Shown here piece after piece: positions 20,621 to 30,906 of a stretch of 48,308 nt of DNA; within the stretch, counting starts at the first letter, position 1, and every line of letters begins with the position of its first letter. This stretch comes from an uncultured Bacilli bacterium (GTDB lineage Bacteria; Bacillota_I; Bacilli_A; RF39; UBA660). The stretch spans positions 1 to 48,308 of the forward strand of contig CANQQX010000007.1 in assembly GCA_947626115.1 (NCBI GenBank), written 5' to 3'. The notes below the pieces were generated by a model. That model worked only from the letters and a program-made list of their open reading frames with translations, did no database searches and was not told the origin of the DNA. A program made the translations under genes and the position numbers.

Positions 20621-21501
20621 TTATAATGGGGATGTTTTTCATAATCCTTTTTTATTTTTTCATTAGATATATGCGAATATATTTCGGTTGTAGAAATACT
20701 AGCATGTCCTAAAAGTTCTTGAATAATTCTTAAATCAGCTCCATTATTAAGTAAATGGGTGGCAAAAGAATGTCTTAGGATATGTGGTGATATTTCTTTA
20801 TTAATACCACTCTTTTGACATAGAGCTTTTAGTATTTTAAAGAAACCTTGTCTACTCATTTTCTTACCATTATAGTTTACAAATATATAATCAGATGTAT
20901 TAGTTTTTAAAATATATTTACGATATTCATTTAAATATAAATTTAAATATTTCATCGCAATATCACTTAAAGGAATATACCTTTCTTTACTACCCTTACC
21001 CATTACTTTAATGGAAGCATCTTCCGGATTATAATTAGATAAAGTTAAATTAAGTAATTCACTTATACGCATACCAGTTGCATATAATACTTCTAACATT
21101 GCTTTATTACGGTAATCAATGGGTTTTTTTAAATCAATATTAAGTAGTTTATCTACTTCTTCAAAGCTCAAAAATTTAGGTAAACTTTTTTCTAACTTAG
21201 GCATTTTAATATTAGCACAAGGATTAATTTTAATATGACCTAAATCTAACATATAAGCATAAAAAGATTTTAAAACTGTCAAGTAATGCGCATTAGTTTT
21301 AGCACTTTCCTTAGATTTATATAAAAAAGTTCTAATATCATCTTCATTCAAATTAAGAAGATTATCATTATTAAAATATTCTCCTATTTTTATTAAATTA
21401 TAACGATATGATTCATAAGTATTATTAGATAGTTTACGTTCATATTTTAAATAATTTAAATATTCTTCGGTATATTTATCTGTTATTTCTTTATTTTTCA
21501 C
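20614..21501 (-). CDS. xerD: Tyrosine recombinase XerC/XerD family
   Basis: LYATGMRISELLNL, SPHILRHSFATHLLNNGADLRIIQELLGHASISTTEIYSHIS: catalytic R..HxxR..H..Y. Confidence 0.88.
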   Translation of the reverse strand: MKNKEITDKYTEEYLNYLKYERKLSNNTYESYRYNLIKIGEYFNNDNLLNLNEDDIRTFLYKSKESAKTNAHYLTVLKSFYAYMLDLGHIKINPCANIKMPKLEKSLPKFLSFEEVDKLLNIDLKKPIDYRNKAMLEVLYATGMRISELLNLTLSNYNPEDASIKVMGKGSKERYIPLSDIAMKYLNLYLNEYRKYILKTNTSDYIFVNYNGKKMSRQGFFKILKALCQKSGINKEISPHILRHSFATHLLNNGADLRIIQELLGHASISTTEIYSHISNEKIKKDYEKHPHYKK

Positions 21502-21590
21502 TTAACATCACTATCTAAATTATAGCACAAATTATTTATTAATAGGTTTTATTTTGATATAATACTTATTAGAAGTTAGGTGAATTACAA

Positions 21591-22790
21591 ATGGAAGTTC
21601 TTGCAGATAAACTAAGACCACAAAAATTAAGTGATATTGTTGGTCAAGATCATTTAATAGGTAATGGAAAAATATTAACTAATTTAATTAAAAATAAAAA
21701 GATTTTTTCGATGATTTTATATGGTAAACCAGGAATTGGTAAAACAAGTATTGCTAGTGCCATTAGTAATGAACTAGGGATGCGGACTAAATTTTTAAAC
21801 GCAACAACATCGAAAAAAGAAGATTTTGAAATGGCGATTGAAGAAGCTAAATTTTATGGTGATCTAATTTTAGTTATTGATGAAATTCATCGCATGAATA
21901 AAGATAAACAAGATATATTACTACCCCATATAGAAAAAGGGACAATTATTTTAATTGGCCTTACTACTAGTAATCCTTATCATAAAATAAATCCGGCCAT
22001 TAGAAGTCGTTGTCAAATATTTGAATTACATGAATTATCCGAAGAAGATATCATTAAAGTATTAAAGAGAGCTACTAGTAAGTTAGATGGTATTAAAATT
22101 GATAAAAAAACTTTAGAGTATATTGCTTCACTTTCTTCAGGTGATGTTAGAAATGCTTTAAATTTACTGGAAGTATCTTATTACTCTACTAGTGATCATA
22201 ATGTAAATATTGATGTTGTAAAATCAATTAATAGTAAGCCAGTCTTCTTTCATGATAAAAATGAAGATGGCCATTATGATGTTTTAAGCGCCTTACAAAA
22301 ATCAATTCGGGGAAGTGATGTCGATGCTACTCTTCATTATATTGCGAGACTAATTGAAGCAGAAGATTTAGATAGTATTTTTAGAAGGCTTTCTGTAATT
22401 GCTTATGAAGATATTGGCCTTGCTAATCCTGGTATTGGTCCAAGATTAGATGCTGCCATTAATGCTGCTGAGCGAGTTGGTTTACCAGAAGCCAGAATTC
22501 CTATCGCCGAAATTGCCATTGAAATGGCTTTGTCTCCTAAGAGTAACAGTGCAATCACTGCTATAGATGAAGCCTTAAACGATATTCATAAAGGTAATAC
22601 TGGTAATGTCCCAAATCATATTAAAACAAGTAGCAAAGATTATTTATATCCGCATAATTATCCGCATGATTGGGTAAAACAACAATATTTACCAGATAAT
22701 ATTAAAGATGCTCAATATTATAAACCAAAGAATAATTTAGTCGAAAATAATTTAAATAAAGTACATAAAGAAATGAAGGGTGAAAAATGA
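21591..22790 (+). CDS. rarA: Replication-associated recombination protein A (AAA+ ATPase)
   Basis: LADKLRPQKLSDIVGQDHLIG, YGKPGIGKTSIA, AYEDIGLANP, YLYPHNYPHDWVKQQYLPD. Confidence 0.95.
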   Translation: MEVLADKLRPQKLSDIVGQDHLIGNGKILTNLIKNKKIFSMILYGKPGIGKTSIASAISNELGMRTKFLNATTSKKEDFEMAIEEAKFYGDLILVIDEIHRMNKDKQDILLPHIEKGTIILIGLTTSNPYHKINPAIRSRCQIFELHELSEEDIIKVLKRATSKLDGIKIDKKTLEYIASLSSGDVRNALNLLEVSYYSTSDHNVNIDVVKSINSKPVFFHDKNEDGHYDVLSALQKSIRGSDVDATLHYIARLIEAEDLDSIFRRLSVIAYEDIGLANPGIGPRLDAAINAAERVGLPEARIPIAEIAIEMALSPKSNSAITAIDEALNDIHKGNTGNVPNHIKTSSKDYLYPHNYPHDWVKQQYLPDNIKDAQYYKPKNNLVENNLNKVHKEMKGEK

Positions 22791-23764
22791 AAATAACAGT
22801 AATGGGAACAGGAGCATATAGTTTAGGTATTGCCAGTATGCTTGCTAAAAGAAAAGAAAATACTATTATGCTATGGACAGAAAAGGAAGAAAATAAAAAT
22901 GAGTTTTTAAAAACTCATCAAATAAAAAGTATATTTCCTGATGTAGTTTTAAGTAATAATATTACGATTACTACTAGTTATGAAGAAGCTTTAAAAGATA
23001 CTAAATTAATCTTTTTAATTACTTCTGCTAAATATATTTACAATGTATGTATGGATATGCAACCATATTATCGTAATACACCTATTTGTATAGCATCAAA
23101 AGGCATTGATGATAAAACACTTAATACTTTATCAAATGTTGTTAAAAATACGCTTAAAACTAATAATATAAGTGTTATATCAGGGCCTACTTTTGCAATT
23201 GATCTAATTCATAATGAACCGGCTGCTCTAGCTCTTGCTGGTTTAAATAAAAAAACTATTAATCTAGTTAAAAGAAATCTATCTAATGATACCTTAAAAT
23301 TAAGAGTATCTAAAGATATAATTGGTATTCAGTTATGTGGTAGTATTAAAAATATTATTGCGATTGCCGCAGGTATTCTAAAAGGTTTAGGTTATTCAGA
23401 ATCTACGCAAGTATTTTTAATTAATGAGTCACTACATGATATGAAAAATATGATTAGTGCTTTAGGTGGAAGAAAGAAAACTATTCTCTCTTTTGCGGGA
23501 GTTGGAGATTTACTTTTAACTTGTTCTAGTCCAAAAAGTCGTAATTATTCTTTTGGTTATTTAATAGGTAGCACTAAAAATCCTAAGGAAATAGATGAAT
23601 ATTTGAAAAATAATACAGTTGAAGGATATTATACCTTAAATTCTATTTATCAAATGCTAAAGAAAAAAGGAATAAATATTCCCCTTATAACCTTAATTAA
23701 AAATATAGTTGATCATAAACAAGAACCAAAAGATTTAGTTACTTTCTTAATTAAGAAACCTTAA
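22787..23764 (+). CDS. gpsA: Glycerol-3-phosphate dehydrogenase [NAD(P)+]
   Basis: MGTGAYSLGIASMLAKR, SGPTFAIDLIHNEPAALALA, GSIKNIIAIAAGILKGLGYSE, FAGVGDLLLTCSSPKSRNYSFG. Confidence 0.93.
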   Translation: MKITVMGTGAYSLGIASMLAKRKENTIMLWTEKEENKNEFLKTHQIKSIFPDVVLSNNITITTSYEEALKDTKLIFLITSAKYIYNVCMDMQPYYRNTPICIASKGIDDKTLNTLSNVVKNTLKTNNISVISGPTFAIDLIHNEPAALALAGLNKKTINLVKRNLSNDTLKLRVSKDIIGIQLCGSIKNIIAIAAGILKGLGYSESTQVFLINESLHDMKNMISALGGRKKTILSFAGVGDLLLTCSSPKSRNYSFGYLIGSTKNPKEIDEYLKNNTVEGYYTLNSIYQMLKKKGINIPLITLIKNIVDHKQEPKDLVTFLIKKP

Positions 23765-24422
23765 TAATTTCATTTATAATATAGTTGGTTATTAAAAGAC
23801 CTGCTATTCCTGGAGAAGTAATCATTGAGTTTACTTCTTTTCTTTTAATTGGTACTTCTTCACTACAAACAACAGGTATTTTCATATTTAAATTATTATC
23901 TCTTACTAATTTACGTAAATTCCTTGCTAAGGGATCATTATTAGTTTTATCTAAAGTAGTTATTTTTATTTTAGATGCATCTACTCTATTACCCATCCCC
24001 ATTGAACTAATAATTTTAATATTATATTGCTTAGCAAACTTAATTAGTTCTAATTTGGTATTTAAACTGTCACAAGCATCAATTATAAAGTCAAAATCTT
24101 TATCTAGTGTATTTATATTATCTTTATCTAAAAATGTCTCTATCGCTTTAATTTTGATATCTTTATTAATTAATGATGCCATATCTTTAGCTATATCTAC
24201 TTTAGATTTATCTATTGTTGAGAGATCTGCTACTAATTGTCTATTTAAATTAGTTATTTCCACTTTATCATGATCTATTACGGTAATATCTAATAGTCCA
24301 CTACGAATTAAAGAAGTATAGACAAAACTTCCTACTCCACCTACTCCCACTAATAATATTTTAGTATTTTGAATTTTCTTAAAATTATCTTCCCCAATTA
24401 AATTAATTATTCTCTCATACAT
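23751..24422 (-). CDS. tcdA: tRNA threonylcarbamoyladenosine dehydratase (ThiF/E1-like)
   Basis: KILLVGVGGVGSFVYTSLIRSGLLDITVIDHDKVEITNLNRQLVA, DFIIDACDSLNTK, VVCSEE. Confidence 0.88.
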   Translation of the reverse strand: MYERIINLIGEDNFKKIQNTKILLVGVGGVGSFVYTSLIRSGLLDITVIDHDKVEITNLNRQLVADLSTIDKSKVDIAKDMASLINKDIKIKAIETFLDKDNINTLDKDFDFIIDACDSLNTKLELIKFAKQYNIKIISSMGMGNRVDASKIKITTLDKTNNDPLARNLRKLVRDNNLNMKIPVVCSEEVPIKRKEVNSMITSPGIAGLLITNYIINEIIKVS

Positions 24423-24436
24423 AATTATTCTCCATT

Positions 24437-24611
24437 AAAAAACCTAGAGGTAGTTATCTTGGATAAAATCCCGCTCTCTTGCAGGTGGTAGAACACATAT
24501 CAAGTATTAGGATTCCCATTACAGTGTAACAGGCATTCAACACCACGAGATAATTAGTTCCCCAATTTATCTATATAGTCGGTTTTATATGAATAACTTA
24601 CCTTTCTAGGT
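24437..24611 (-). ncRNA. ssrS: Probable 6S RNA
   Basis: About 175-nt non-coding unit with long closing stem (ACCTAGAaaGGTAaGTTAT / ATAACTACCTCTAGGT), central bulged region, apical hairpin (CCTGTTAC-act-GTAATGGG), TATAAT promoter at 24618-24623 and terminal T6. From recall, 6S in B. subtilis lies next to yrvM (tcdA)/yrvN (rarA). Confidence 0.6.
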
Positions 24612-24672
24612 ACTTATATTATACCATATATATTTTTAATAATACATATATTTATATTAATTTGACATATTT

Positions 24673-25104
24673 TTATCTTTTTCTTTCATTATTAGTTAAT
24701 ATTTTGATTAAATTAATAGTAAATGCTATTACATTATCCATATTAATAATTGGTGTATTATGATAGATATTATTTTTAGCTAACTTTATTATGTAACGTA
24801 TTTCTTTATTATTTATATTGTAAAATACACTAATTTCATAATATTCATTTTGCCATAATAAAAGAAAATTTTCATAATATTCATCAGATAATTTACAATT
24901 ATTAATTTTTAAATCTGTAAAAGTACAATAATTTTTTACTATTTTAAGAAAATTATTTAAAATATCTATACTTTCATCTACAGTAATATTAGTAAATATC
25001 CGCATTGCATTACCATAAGCATATGTGCCATCATCAAGAATATAACTAGCAAGTATTTCTAAATTATTAATAAAATTATTATAAATGGTTGTATCTATTT
25101 TCAT
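24673..25104 (-). CDS. Hypothetical protein
   Basis: Complete ORF overlapping the upstream gene by one base; operon-like. Confidence 0.6.
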   Translation of the reverse strand: MKIDTTIYNNFINNLEILASYILDDGTYAYGNAMRIFTNITVDESIDILNNFLKIVKNYCTFTDLKINNCKLSDEYYENFLLLWQNEYYEISVFYNINNKEIRYIIKLAKNNIYHNTPIINMDNVIAFTINLIKILTNNERKR

Positions 25105-25631
25105 TATCTTTTTCTTATTTCTTCATTAGCTAAAGTAGCATAAGCTATTTGTAAATTATCAAGTATTTCTTTGGAATCTATGCCATTTTCTCTTAATTTT
25201 GTAATAGTAGACATCAATTCATTTTGAATATTAATTTCTTTTATTTGACATAATAAATCCATTACATATCCTGTTAAATATTCCATGTCTATTACATCTT
25301 TACCCATCGCCATATCAAAGTCTGTTTTTTCTAAATATATCCTATGTCTTATTGAATCATCTAATTCACTTTCATAATATTCATCAATAAATCTACCATA
25401 AGTATCATAATATTTAATATAGTATTCTTTAGCCATACTAGTCTCATTATCTTTAATATTTTCACCCTTTATATCTTTTAATTCAATATAATGTTCAATT
25501 ACAGTATAAAATGTAAATAATTTTTCTTGGGTATTATTACTAAATTGCATATTACTTACAGAATTAATTAACCAATTAGTAAAATCTTCAGATAAAAAGT
25601 ATTCCAATGTTTCTTTAGCTATTTTTTTCAT
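25104..25631 (-). CDS. Hypothetical protein, possible distant paralogue of 25633-26250
   Basis: Shares FLSEDFTNWL and ILDNLQIAYATLANEEI patterns with the neighbouring gene. Confidence 0.6.
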   Translation of the reverse strand: MKKIAKETLEYFLSEDFTNWLINSVSNMQFSNNTQEKLFTFYTVIEHYIELKDIKGENIKDNETSMAKEYYIKYYDTYGRFIDEYYESELDDSIRHRIYLEKTDFDMAMGKDVIDMEYLTGYVMDLLCQIKEINIQNELMSTITKLRENGIDSKEILDNLQIAYATLANEEIRKR

Positions 25632-25632
25632 T

Positions 25633-26250
25633 TTATATTTTCCTTTCTGTATGACTTATAATTTGTTTATTAGTCACTTTAGCATAATTTATTTGTAAAG
25701 CATTTATTATATCTTCTGGATTAAATCCATTTTCTTCTAAGAATTTTACTATTTCATCAATAAATGTTAAAGGAATATTTTTTCGCATATTTATTTGTTC
25801 AATTACAAAATTTTGTAAATCTTGTAAAGTAAAATCATATTTTGCATCATCATTTAATGCTTGAATATAAATGCTTCCTAATTTTGCTGATTGTGGTGAA
25901 TATTGAGTTGGACTTAATATTACCATATTATATATATTATTATTTACTTTGATATTTCTATTAATAGAATATGTTAAATCAGTTTTCTTTTCATCATTTT
26001 GCTCTTGAAAGCTTATATAATCACATAAAACATCGTATAAAACAATTGCATAATTATATGTTTTGGTATTATCATAATGATAAAAATCACAATTATATTT
26101 AATTAAAGCAAATAATTTATTAAACCATTCTGTAAATTCATCAGTTAAAATATAAGCATATTCTTGACAAGTTTCTTTTTCTTCTTTAACCCATTTACAT
26201 AATTTTTTTACATTATTTTCTTTATTTATATCGATACTGTAGAAATGCAT
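25633..26250 (-). CDS. Hypothetical protein, possible distant paralogue of 25104-25631
   Basis: ILTDEFTEWF and IINALQINYAKVTNKQI resemble the next gene; RBS aggaggg upstream. Confidence 0.6.
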   Translation of the reverse strand: MHFYSIDINKENNVKKLCKWVKEEKETCQEYAYILTDEFTEWFNKLFALIKYNCDFYHYDNTKTYNYAIVLYDVLCDYISFQEQNDEKKTDLTYSINRNIKVNNNIYNMVILSPTQYSPQSAKLGSIYIQALNDDAKYDFTLQDLQNFVIEQINMRKNIPLTFIDEIVKFLEENGFNPEDIINALQINYAKVTNKQIISHTERKI

Positions 26251-26295
26251 AATAAAGCCCTCCTAATTACAAGTTTTTATTATAAAATAACCAAT

Positions 26296-26321
26296 AAAAA
26301 AAAGCAATGTTTAATTGCTTT
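26296..26321 (-). terminator. Rho-independent terminator overlapping the end of the HerA-like gene
   Basis: Minus strand AAAGCAAT-taaac-ATTGCTTT followed by a T run. Confidence 0.75.
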
Positions 26322-28077
26322 TAGCAGCACTCCAACATGATGATACATTACAATTTGATGAGTATGGTTTAGGATTTGGCAGATCCAGTTTAACAATCAT
26401 TGGTATTTTAAAAGCTCCCCCAAAACCAACACAAGTACCAGGTTGTAATGTTTTTTGTTTTTCAACTATATCAGATGAAATATTTGGTAGCATTTCTTCA
26501 ATATATTTAATATCTAATGGATGGGTCATTTTAAAAATTAAGAAATTGGAACATTGGGCAATAACTGTATCAGATATTTCAACTGGTCTTTGGCTAATAA
26601 TATCAAGAATTACACCATATTTACGACCTTCTTTAGCAATACGATCAAAAATATTATAACCAATTAAGAAAGTATCATTATCTTTTTGTATATACCTATG
26701 AGCTTCTTCTAAGAACAAATGAAAAGGAATACTTGCTCTTTGTTCTAAACTTTTGGAATACTCAAACATTAAACGGCAGAATATTTTAACGATTACTTTA
26801 GCATAAACATCATCAATATCTTCTAAGTTAATATTAATTATTTGTGATTTAACCCCATTTTTATAAATTAAATTACTAATATATTCATTAATTGGCATAT
26901 ATCTTGTACCAGTAAAATAACTTCCTACTTTACTAGTCATAATAGTATTAAGTCTAACCTTTAAAATAATAGCATCACTATATAGATTATCATTATTTTG
27001 AAATCCTTCACTAATTAGAGTAAATTCTAAGGCATTAGCAAAATCTTTTAGAGTATAATATGCTCCTTCTGGTTCAGGAAATTCTACGGTATCATCTAAA
27101 ATATGTTTTAAAATATAATCGGTTATTAAAACACTTTCACCAAAATTACCATGAGAATCTATTTCAAAGCATTCAGAGAATATCCGTGTATATCCTACTC
27201 CGGGAATCTCGGAATTAAAATTAAATTCAGGAGTATTACAAACTTCAATTATTTGAAATATTTCGTTTTTCTTATTAGCAGTAGTTTCACTACTAAATAA
27301 AACCGCAAGTAAGGCTTTCGCTATTAAATGATTTTTAAGTCGTCTACTCTCTTCATTTTCTTGGCTAAAAATTCTAGCTAGTTTAATTGTATTTTCAATA
27401 ATAGGTAGTTGAGAGTGATTTGATGCTTGTAAAAGTAAAGCCCAGTCATCTAAATTAAGTAGGTGAAGCGGAATATCTAGTAAAAAGTCACCATCTTCAA
27501 CTTTTGGATTAGTGGTAATAAATTTATATTGATAATTAGGATTTATTTCATTTAGCTTAGAAAAGGCATTTTTATATTCACCATAAGCATCAAAAATAAA
27601 TAGATTAGCATTAACGGGATTCATCGCATTATTAGCAAATATATTTTGGACAATTCTTGCTACCCCACATGATTTACCAGACCCAGAGTTACCAAATATA
27701 GCTAAATGGTTAGAAAATAAACTATTAATTGATGGACAAACTTTAAAGTTTTTATAAATGGCTGAATTACCTAAAATAAATGATTGATTAGTATATGTAC
27801 CAACTAATTCCATTAATTCTTCGCCATTAATTACTCTAATAGTAGAATTTAAAGAAGGTTTTCTTAAAACACCATTTAAATAATTTTTATTTTGATACTC
27901 TCCTAAAAATCTTATTTTGATAACATCGTCATTTAGTTCGATAACTTCTCCTAAAATTCTTTGATTTGGAGCTTCAAAAATAACATGAACATTCATTAAA
28001 TCCGCTACTACTTCTCTATTCATCTTATTTTCAACATGAGCTATATTATCACTTATATAAAGTATTTTGCCAAACAT
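26311..28077 (-). CDS. HerA/DUF87-type ATPase
   Basis: HLAIFGNSGSGKSCGVARIVQNIF Walker A; FHLFLEEAHRYIQ Walker B; EGRKYGVILDIISQRPVEISDTVIAQCSNFLIFKM. Confidence 0.88.
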   Translation of the reverse strand: MFGKILYISDNIAHVENKMNREVVADLMNVHVIFEAPNQRILGEVIELNDDVIKIRFLGEYQNKNYLNGVLRKPSLNSTIRVINGEELMELVGTYTNQSFILGNSAIYKNFKVCPSINSLFSNHLAIFGNSGSGKSCGVARIVQNIFANNAMNPVNANLFIFDAYGEYKNAFSKLNEINPNYQYKFITTNPKVEDGDFLLDIPLHLLNLDDWALLLQASNHSQLPIIENTIKLARIFSQENEESRRLKNHLIAKALLAVLFSSETTANKKNEIFQIIEVCNTPEFNFNSEIPGVGYTRIFSECFEIDSHGNFGESVLITDYILKHILDDTVEFPEPEGAYYTLKDFANALEFTLISEGFQNNDNLYSDAIILKVRLNTIMTSKVGSYFTGTRYMPINEYISNLIYKNGVKSQIININLEDIDDVYAKVIVKIFCRLMFEYSKSLEQRASIPFHLFLEEAHRYIQKDNDTFLIGYNIFDRIAKEGRKYGVILDIISQRPVEISDTVIAQCSNFLIFKMTHPLDIKYIEEMLPNISSDIVEKQKTLQPGTCVGFGGAFKIPMIVKLDLPNPKPYSSNCNVSSCWSAAKSN

Positions 28078-28082
28078 TTAAA

Positions 28083-29375
28083 TCACCTTTTATTCTTTTT
28101 TAAATCTAATACTATTTTTCTTTTATAATTTCTTTTAATAAATATCCATATACAAGTTGCCATAATTATAATAGAAATAATAAAAATTATTAGTAATATT
28201 TTAATTAAAGTATTATTCTTTTTAATAACTGTTTCTTTTTCTTTACTTAATTTATTTACTATTAATTTATAAGTTGTAGTAGTTTTATCATTATTAGTTA
28301 TACTTATTAATATTTCATTTTCCCCATCTTTTAAATTCTCATTACCAATTATTTCTATTTGATCATTATCACTACCAACTGCTTTAATATCTAATTTATT
28401 AATATTATTGGGTATAGTTAAATTATAAGTATAAATTTCGCTATTAAATGATGGGTTTAAATTATAGCCAGTAACTTCTAAACTTGTTAAATTACTTGTA
28501 CCTAATTTTTTATTAATAATTAATTCATATTTTACTTCACTACCATTTTCTGCTACTACTCTAATATAGTGAGTATTAATTCCAGTAGCTAATTTAATTT
28601 TTCCTATACCATAAACTTTAGCAGATTCATAAGTTGGTTCACCTTTAATAATTATTTCTTCTATATTTTTATCTACTTCTAAATTATATTTATAAATATC
28701 TTTTTGAAATTTTGGATTTAAAGATAACCCTTCAATTACTAAACTTTTTAATGTAGCATCATCACTGGCTTCTTCTCTTATAATAGATATTTTATATGTA
28801 GTAGATGAACCATCAGAAGCTGTAACAACAATATTGTATTCATTATTTCCTTCATTTAAATATCTATTACCAGTTCCAGTAATTTTTGCTGTACCACTAG
28901 AAGCTTCCGCTATAATATTAATTTTATCAAATTTATATGGTAATTTTACTTCATAATCTAACTTATTACTTTTAAATATTGAACTTATATCATATTCTTC
29001 TAAAGTTAATTTTTTTAAACTAGAATCATTAGAAGTTATTTCTAAAGGTATAGATATTTTACAAGAATCATCTATTTCATCATTTTCTTTTAAAAAGTTT
29101 ATAGTTAAATTTACTTTTATACTTCCATCTTTAGTAGCTTTAACTAAGCCATCATCATTTATTGTTGCAAAATCTTTCGGAGCTATTTTATATTCTACTT
29201 GATAAGTATCTTCACTTTTAACTGTGATTTGGGTAGTTTCACCAATTTTAATTTTTTCTTTATCAATACTAGCTTCAGCACTATGTTTATCAGTACTACA
29301 TGTAATAGCAGCTTTACTTACATTAGGTATTAATAATAATATAAATAATATTAAACTAGTAAAAAACTTTTTCAT
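28083..29375 (-). CDS. Secreted/membrane-anchored protein with Big-like and cadherin-like beta-sandwich repeats
   Basis: Signal peptide, three repeats of L(K/T)SLxxxGxxLxPxF...YxxxV...I.I.A.....A.I.GxGxxxLxxGxN.., C-terminal TM. Confidence 0.8.
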   Translation of the reverse strand: MKKFFTSLILFILLLIPNVSKAAITCSTDKHSAEASIDKEKIKIGETTQITVKSEDTYQVEYKIAPKDFATINDDGLVKATKDGSIKVNLTINFLKENDEIDDSCKISIPLEITSNDSSLKKLTLEEYDISSIFKSNKLDYEVKLPYKFDKINIIAEASSGTAKITGTGNRYLNEGNNEYNIVVTASDGSSTTYKISIIREEASDDATLKSLVIEGLSLNPKFQKDIYKYNLEVDKNIEEIIIKGEPTYESAKVYGIGKIKLATGINTHYIRVVAENGSEVKYELIINKKLGTSNLTSLEVTGYNLNPSFNSEIYTYNLTIPNNINKLDIKAVGSDNDQIEIIGNENLKDGENEILISITNNDKTTTTYKLIVNKLSKEKETVIKKNNTLIKILLIIFIISIIIMATCIWIFIKRNYKRKIVLDLKKNKR

Positions 29376-29465
29376 CACACATAACTCCTATTATCTATTA
29401 AAAATTATATCATAGGTTTTATAATTATGAAATATTAAATTATAGAAAAAGAAACAAAACGTTCC

Positions 29466-30881
29466 TTAAAAAGATAATATAAACGGATCAGTTTTTGTAC
29501 CTTCACCACTTGCTATTTTTGCTTTTGACTCAAGATAGAAGACAGGTCTCACACCGAAATTTTTGTTCAAGAAGTCGTAATTCACGAAACCATAAGAACT
29601 CACGTTGCGTGCACGCACGACAAAAGTACCACCGGTCACCGGTCCCCAGCGGGTACTTAACCACTCGTAATTGCCACTTGGATTTAAACTATCTTTTCCG
29701 TAGAATATCCATGCGTTTTTTGCAGTACTATAACCTCCTGGAGTTCCATCCGGATAGGCATATATATAATCATGTATATACATTAAACTTATTTTTGCAT
29801 TTACTTTATTTGTTGATGGCCATTTATATGTTTCTTCTGTCACCCAATATTCCCCTTCTTTTTTTTGAACATAGTGTGTTGTTTCTTTTTGGCCTGTTTC
29901 TATTTGATATACATTGTACCCATCGTATGTTGCTGTATCAGTTGTATCTGTCTCTGTATCCCCATACATCCATTCATGATCACTTATTAAAGTGTACCAT
30001 ATACTGGCTGTTTCTCCATTTACCTTATCCCCAGAGCGTAAATATTCATATTGTACACTATCTACGAAGATATCTGTATCATTATCTACTCCATCATTTG
30101 TATCACCACCACCGGCTATTGTTCCGTTTGCTGTTCCATTTATTCTTTTAAACAAGTCTGCTCCATTCCATTCTGGACATGTGTGATTAGGGCATGCCGT
30201 TGTTCCTTCACCATACATATCATATTCGTCATTCCATGCAAATTTAGAAACTGATTCTTCTTCTACAAATGTTTCTTTGATTAATTTCATTTCACCTTCT
30301 TTGGTAATTCCTATTATTCTGTACATATATTTCTTTATTCGATCATCGCTTGTTCCACAATTCTCGGTTGTTCCAAAGCAGATCCAGTTTGTCATTTGTG
30401 CTGCTTCCGTCTCATCTGCTGGGGCTGCTTGATATCTATACATTCCACCTTGTAAGTCTTCACTTAAATATCCTTGAGTGTCTTTTGTTCTTAAATATTC
30501 AATGGTTTTTGGTTTCTCATCAAAATATAATGTACAAGAAACTGTTTTATCAGTTTCTAATATTACTGTTTTTGTTTCACTTGCAAATGTTATGGCATTC
30601 TCTATTAATGAACCATTATTATCTGTACATTTTGCTTCCTTATAAACATAATCTGATCCTGGCCAATTATTATCTTCACTACTGTATTCTTCATAACCAT
30701 CACCATTTTGCACCATTATGGCAAATGATTTACTACTTTTTATTTCTCTTAACTTTATCTCTGGTAATTCTTCATATTTCTTGGGTAATAAATATTTTAT
30801 ATTCATAAATAAAATAACTAATACTAGCATTATTGTTATAAATATAATATACTTTTTATATTTAGTTATTTTCTCTATCAT
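29466..30881 (-). CDS. Surface-exposed membrane-anchored protein, paralogue of 14658-16394
   Basis: N-terminal TM; DTQGYLSEDLQGGMYRYQA, MTNWICFGT, YMYRIIGIT, YEWLSTRWG, GVRPVFYLESKA. Confidence 0.85.
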   Translation of the reverse strand: MIEKITKYKKYIIFITIMLVLVILFMNIKYLLPKKYEELPEIKLREIKSSKSFAIMVQNGDGYEEYSSEDNNWPGSDYVYKEAKCTDNNGSLIENAITFASETKTVILETDKTVSCTLYFDEKPKTIEYLRTKDTQGYLSEDLQGGMYRYQAAPADETEAAQMTNWICFGTTENCGTSDDRIKKYMYRIIGITKEGEMKLIKETFVEEESVSKFAWNDEYDMYGEGTTACPNHTCPEWNGADLFKRINGTANGTIAGGGDTNDGVDNDTDIFVDSVQYEYLRSGDKVNGETASIWYTLISDHEWMYGDTETDTTDTATYDGYNVYQIETGQKETTHYVQKKEGEYWVTEETYKWPSTNKVNAKISLMYIHDYIYAYPDGTPGGYSTAKNAWIFYGKDSLNPSGNYEWLSTRWGPVTGGTFVVRARNVSSYGFVNYDFLNKNFGVRPVFYLESKAKIASGEGTKTDPFILSF

Positions 30882-30906
30882 TGTACTCTCCTTTTATTAT
30901 AAGATA

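Noticed and set aside
20614-21501. Tyrosine recombinase as a prophage integrase or dedicated surface-gene invertase
   Set aside because: Sequence looks like housekeeping XerC/D, with no phage genes or att repeats beside it; no recombination-site pairs seen at the G9 promoters.
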